Of a stretch of DNA of 64,000 nucleotides, positions 61,234-64,000 are shown piece by piece. Positions within the stretch are counted from its first letter, which is position 1. Each line of letters starts with the position of its first letter. Origin of the DNA: ZC4RG30 sp046347045 (GTDB lineage: Bacteria; Pseudomonadota; Gammaproteobacteria; Steroidobacterales; Steroidobacteraceae); assembly GCA_046347045.1 (NCBI GenBank), contig JAXMGX010000003.1:186001-250000 (forward strand). Direction: 5' to 3'. The position numbers and the translations under genes were made by a program. The notes beneath the pieces are model-generated. The model did not search any database. It was not told where the DNA came from and worked only from the letters and a program-made list of their open reading frames with translations.

Positions 61234-64000
61234 TATACGGATTCGCCCATGGTGGCGCGCCAGATGGCGGCCACCTGTTCACGTTCGGCGATGAATTCGC
61301 CCGCGTCCACGGTGCCCGACTGCTTCTCCAGCGAGCGCCGGTGCGCCGCCTGCCGGTATTTCTGATAGGCCGCCACGAGCCGATCCACATCGGCCTGCGG
61401 CACCAGCGCCGCCGACGCCACCGATTCGAGCTGCCGGATGGTGTCGGAGTAATGCACCACCGGCGGATACTCGTCGGCCCAGCGCAACGCCCAGTACTGC
61501 GCCAGGAATTCGATGTCGGCGATGCCGCCGCGGTCCTGCTTCAGATCGAACTGGCCCGGGCTGCCGGCCGACAACTCGCGGCGCATGCGTTCGCGCATCT
61601 CGGCCACCTTCTCGCGCAGGTCGCCTCGCCGCACGGCGCCGCGCAGCACTTCGAGTCGCAGCGCCTCGATGCGTTCGCGCAGCTGGGCGTCGCCCGCCAC
61701 GGTGCGTGCATGCAGCAGCGCCTGGTGCTCCCAGGTCCATGCCTCTTCGAACTGGTAGCGACGGAAGGCTTCGATGCTGGTGACCAGGAAGCCGCCCTTG
61801 CCCGAAGGCCGCAGGCGCACATCCACCTCGTACAGCCTGCCAGCCGCCGAATGCATGGTCAGCAGATGGATCAGCCGCTGCGCGAAGCGCAGGAAGAACA
61901 CCTGGTTGTCCACCGGCGATTCGCGGTCGGTTTCCTGCGCCTCGCCGGCGGAGTCGTGCAGGAACACCAGGTCGAGGTCCGAGCCATAGCCCAGCTCGAA
62001 GCCCCCGAGCTTGCCGTAGCCCAGCGCAGCCACGCGCACGGCGCGGCGCCCGCCATCCTCGCCTTCGCAACCGGGCACCCCGAGCTGCCCGGTCATCTGG
62101 TTCCAGGCGAACTGCAGCGCACGCTGCACGATGATCTCGGCGATCTCGGTGAGCCGGTCGCTCACCGACATCAGCGGCAGTCGTGCCGACAGATCGGCCA
62201 GCGCCACGCGGAACACCGCGGCCTGCTTGAAGCGGCACAGCGCCTCCACCTCGCGCTCCACATCGTCGACGGCCACCTCGGCCAGGCGCGCATTCAGTTC
62301 GGTCTCGAGCTGCGCCCGGTCGGGCAGCGAATGGCGCCAGCGCTCGTCGATCAGCTCGTCGAGCAGCACCGGGCTTGCCGCGATCTGCGCGGCCAGGAAA
62401 TCGCCGTGGCCGGCCACCTCCATCAGCCGCATGCGCGCGCCGCGATGCTCCACCAGCAGCGAGAAATACGCCGAGCGCTGGCCGATGGCTTCGAGCACGG
62501 AGAAGATGCGCTTCAGCGCCGGCATGTCGCGCGCGGCCTGCTGCTCCGTGAGCAGCAGCTCCAGCAGCGCCTTCAGCCGCTTGCGGCCGGTCTCATGCAG
62601 GCTGCGCAGGCGCGACCCCCCGCACAGCGACTCGAGCTGCGCCAGCAGCACCGCGGGCTCCCCGCTCACGGTCGCAAGCTGCTCGAGCAGCAGGCCGCGA
62701 TCCAGGCCCGCCTCCCACAAGGGCGCAAGGTCGATGCTCGGGCGCGCTTCGCCCGCTGCGCCGCCATCGGCGAACAGCGCAGCGAAATGGCCGGCGACGA
62801 TGCGACGCTGTTCATCCAGCGCGGCGCGCAGCGCCGCCGCGTCGGCGAAACCCAATGCCGCAGCGATGCGCGCCACGTCCTGCGCGCCCGCGGGCAGCGA
62901 ATGGGTCTGCTCGTCGGCGAACATCTGCACGCGGTTTTCCACGCGCCGCAGGAACTCATAGGCGGTGGACAGCTCCGCCACCACTTCGTGCGGCAGCAGT
63001 CGCGCGCCGCTGAGCCGCGGCAGCACGGTGAGCAGCGAGGGCTGGCGCAGCGCGCCATCCTGTCCGCCGCGCACGAGCTGGAAGGCCTGCACGATGAACT
63101 CGATCTCGCGGATGCCGCCCGCGCCCAGCTTCAGGTTGTCCGCCTGCTCGCGCCGCGCCACATCGCGGCTGATCAGCGCCTTCATCTCGCGCAGCGAATC
63201 GAACACGCCGAAGTCGAGGTAGCGGCGGAACACGAAGGGTCGCAGCACCTCCTCGCGCAGCGACTCGAAAGCCGCAACGTTCGTGAGCGCGCGCGCCTTC
63301 ACGTATGCATAGCGTTCCCAGTCGCGGCCCTGCGACTGCAGGTAGTCCTCGAAGAATGAAAAGCTCGCCGCCAGCGGTCCGCTGTCCCCGAAGGGCCGCA
63401 GCCGCATGTCCACGCGGAACACGAAGCCATCCTCGGTCGCCGCATCGAGCAGGCGGATCAGCAGCCGTCCCTGCTTGATGAAGTATTCCTCGAGCTCGAT
63501 CACCGCCGGCCCGGTGGTTTCGCCCTGGCGCGGGAACAGGAAGATCAGGTCCACGTCCGAGGAGAAATTCAGCTCCCCACCGCCCAGCTTGCCCATGCCC
63601 AGCACCACCAGGCCGTCCTCGGGCTGCGGCACCGTGCCATGGCGCGGCGCCAGCAGTTGGGCCGCGAGGCTGGTGGAGCTTGCGATCATCGCGGCCGCCA
63701 GCGCCGATACCTCGCGCAGCGTCTGCTCGGTGCTGGCCGTGCCCGCGATGTCGCGCCATGCCAGCCGCACCATTTCGCGCCGGCGCAGGCGCCGCAGCGC
63801 GCGCATCAGATCCGCCTCGACCAGCGGCGTGTCGGCCATCAACCGCGCCAGCAGCGCCTCGTAGTCGGCAGGTGAACGCGGGGCCGCCAACGCGCCCTCG
63901 CTCCACAGTGCTGCGAGCAGCCCGTCATCCTGCAGCATCGAGCGCAGCACGAACTCGCTGCCGGTCAGCACGCCGTGAGCCTGCTGCAGCAGCGCAGGTT
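61233..64000 (-). CDS. glnE: Bifunctional glutamine synthetase adenylyltransferase, N-terminal part missing
   Basis: The frame is open to the right edge, so the true start lies outside; more than 920 codons are visible. GlnE adds and removes AMP on glutamine synthetase in response to PII. The first nucleotidyltransferase-like domain (deadenylylation) has GMGKLGGGELNFSSDVDLIF, and the second (adenylylation) has GYGKLGGFELGYGSDLDLVF. A helical PII-responsive region connects the halves, with AYEFLRRVENRVQMFADE. Both acidic DxD sites are intact. The stop overlaps the zf-CHCC start. Confidence 0.97.
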   Translation of the reverse strand, partial: PALLQQAHGVLTGSEFVLRSMLQDDGLLAALWSEGALAAPRSPADYEALLARLMADTPLVEADLMRALRRLRRREMVRLAWRDIAGTASTEQTLREVSALAAAMIASSTSLAAQLLAPRHGTVPQPEDGLVVLGMGKLGGGELNFSSDVDLIFLFPRQGETTGPAVIELEEYFIKQGRLLIRLLDAATEDGFVFRVDMRLRPFGDSGPLAASFSFFEDYLQSQGRDWERYAYVKARALTNVAAFESLREEVLRPFVFRRYLDFGVFDSLREMKALISRDVARREQADNLKLGAGGIREIEFIVQAFQLVRGGQDGALRQPSLLTVLPRLSGARLLPHEVVAELSTAYEFLRRVENRVQMFADEQTHSLPAGAQDVARIAAALGFADAAALRAALDEQRRIVAGHFAALFADGGAAGEARPSIDLAPLWEAGLDRGLLLEQLATVSGEPAVLLAQLESLCGGSRLRSLHETGRKRLKALLELLLTEQQAARDMPALKRIFSVLEAIGQRSAYFSLLVEHRGARMRLMEVAGHGDFLAAQIAASPVLLDELIDERWRHSLPDRAQLETELNARLAEVAVDDVEREVEALCRFKQAAVFRVALADLSARLPLMSVSDRLTEIAEIIVQRALQFAWNQMTGQLGVPGCEGEDGGRRAVRVAALGYGKLGGFELGYGSDLDLVFLHDSAGEAQETDRESPVDNQVFFLRFAQRLIHLLTMHSAAGRLYEVDVRLRPSGKGGFLVTSIEAFRRYQFEEAWTWEHQALLHARTVAGDAQLRERIEALRLEVLRGAVRRGDLREKVAEMRERMRRELSAGSPGQFDLKQDRGGIADIEFLAQYWALRWADEYPPVVHYSDTIRQLESVASAALVPQADVDRLVAAYQKYRQAAHRRSLEKQSGTVDAGEFIAEREQVAAIWRATMGESV

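Overview
The window is high-GC chromosomal DNA (roughly two thirds G+C, strong G/C bias at third codon positions) from a Gram-negative bacterium. The gene content points to a gammaproteobacterium of the Xanthomonadales/Steroidobacterales/Nevskiales type: queA-tgt-yajC-secD-secF, PPi-dependent phosphofructokinase with a membrane pyrophosphatase, WaaA with Kdo kinase, Mpl, glnE, many TonB receptors and c-di-GMP proteins. This placement is inference from gene content. I see no transposase, integron, prophage or CRISPR array. It looks like a core chromosomal segment with a few accessory blocks, and no gene-free gap reaches 300 bases.

Layout. 1-1862 (+): end of suhB, a SnoaL-like protein and an orphan secreted protein. 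1891-11038 (-): an Hsp70-like protein with an APC amino-acid permease, TerC, then the queuosine and Sec operon queA-tgt-yajC-secD-secF. 11078-13245 (-): an ECF sigma factor, a one-helix anti-sigma-like protein and a double-PDZ periplasmic protein, probably one envelope-stress unit. 13333-15872 (+): tRNA-Leu(CAA), a Tat-exported Fe/Mn superoxide dismutase and an overlapping MASE1 sensor kinase. 15857-20561: a GGDEF/EAL protein, NUDIX, 7Fe ferredoxin, a lipoprotein DsbC and XerD. 20690-26370: plsC, ETF-ubiquinone oxidoreductase, mgtE, a patatin and an exported peroxiredoxin.

26371-32102 (-) is a glycolysis/pentose phosphate operon (tkt-gap-pgk-pyk). 32366-36778 holds cpdA, a Lon-substrate-binding protein, mpl, a membrane protein and rnd. 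36785-41360 is an energy-currency block: adenylate kinase with a very basic histone-like tail, divergent from PPi-dependent phosphofructokinase and a K+-independent H+-pyrophosphatase. 41453-46253 (-) is a CHASE4/PAS/GGDEF/EAL protein preceded by a perfect CRP-type operator, a SulP permease and a ribbon-helix-helix regulator whose upstream region contains a perfect 10-3-10 inverted repeat.

46300-54309 (+) contains a copper acquisition and delivery island (two DUF2946-like paralogues, PCu(A)C chaperone, Sco, OprC-type copper receptor) followed by a siderophore-type TonB receptor and a PepSY membrane protein. 54264-64000: a third GGDEF/EAL protein, a Pcm-like methyltransferase with tolC, then glnE-zf-CHCC-kdkA-waaA on the minus strand, with glnE running off the right edge.

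The most unusual items are the adenylate kinase with the lysine/arginine-rich tail next to PPi-based glycolysis, the CRP-type operator in front of a GGDEF/EAL gene, the paired DUF2946 copper island, the direct repeats upstream of the pyrophosphatase gene and the repeated convergent 3' overlaps between neighbouring genes.
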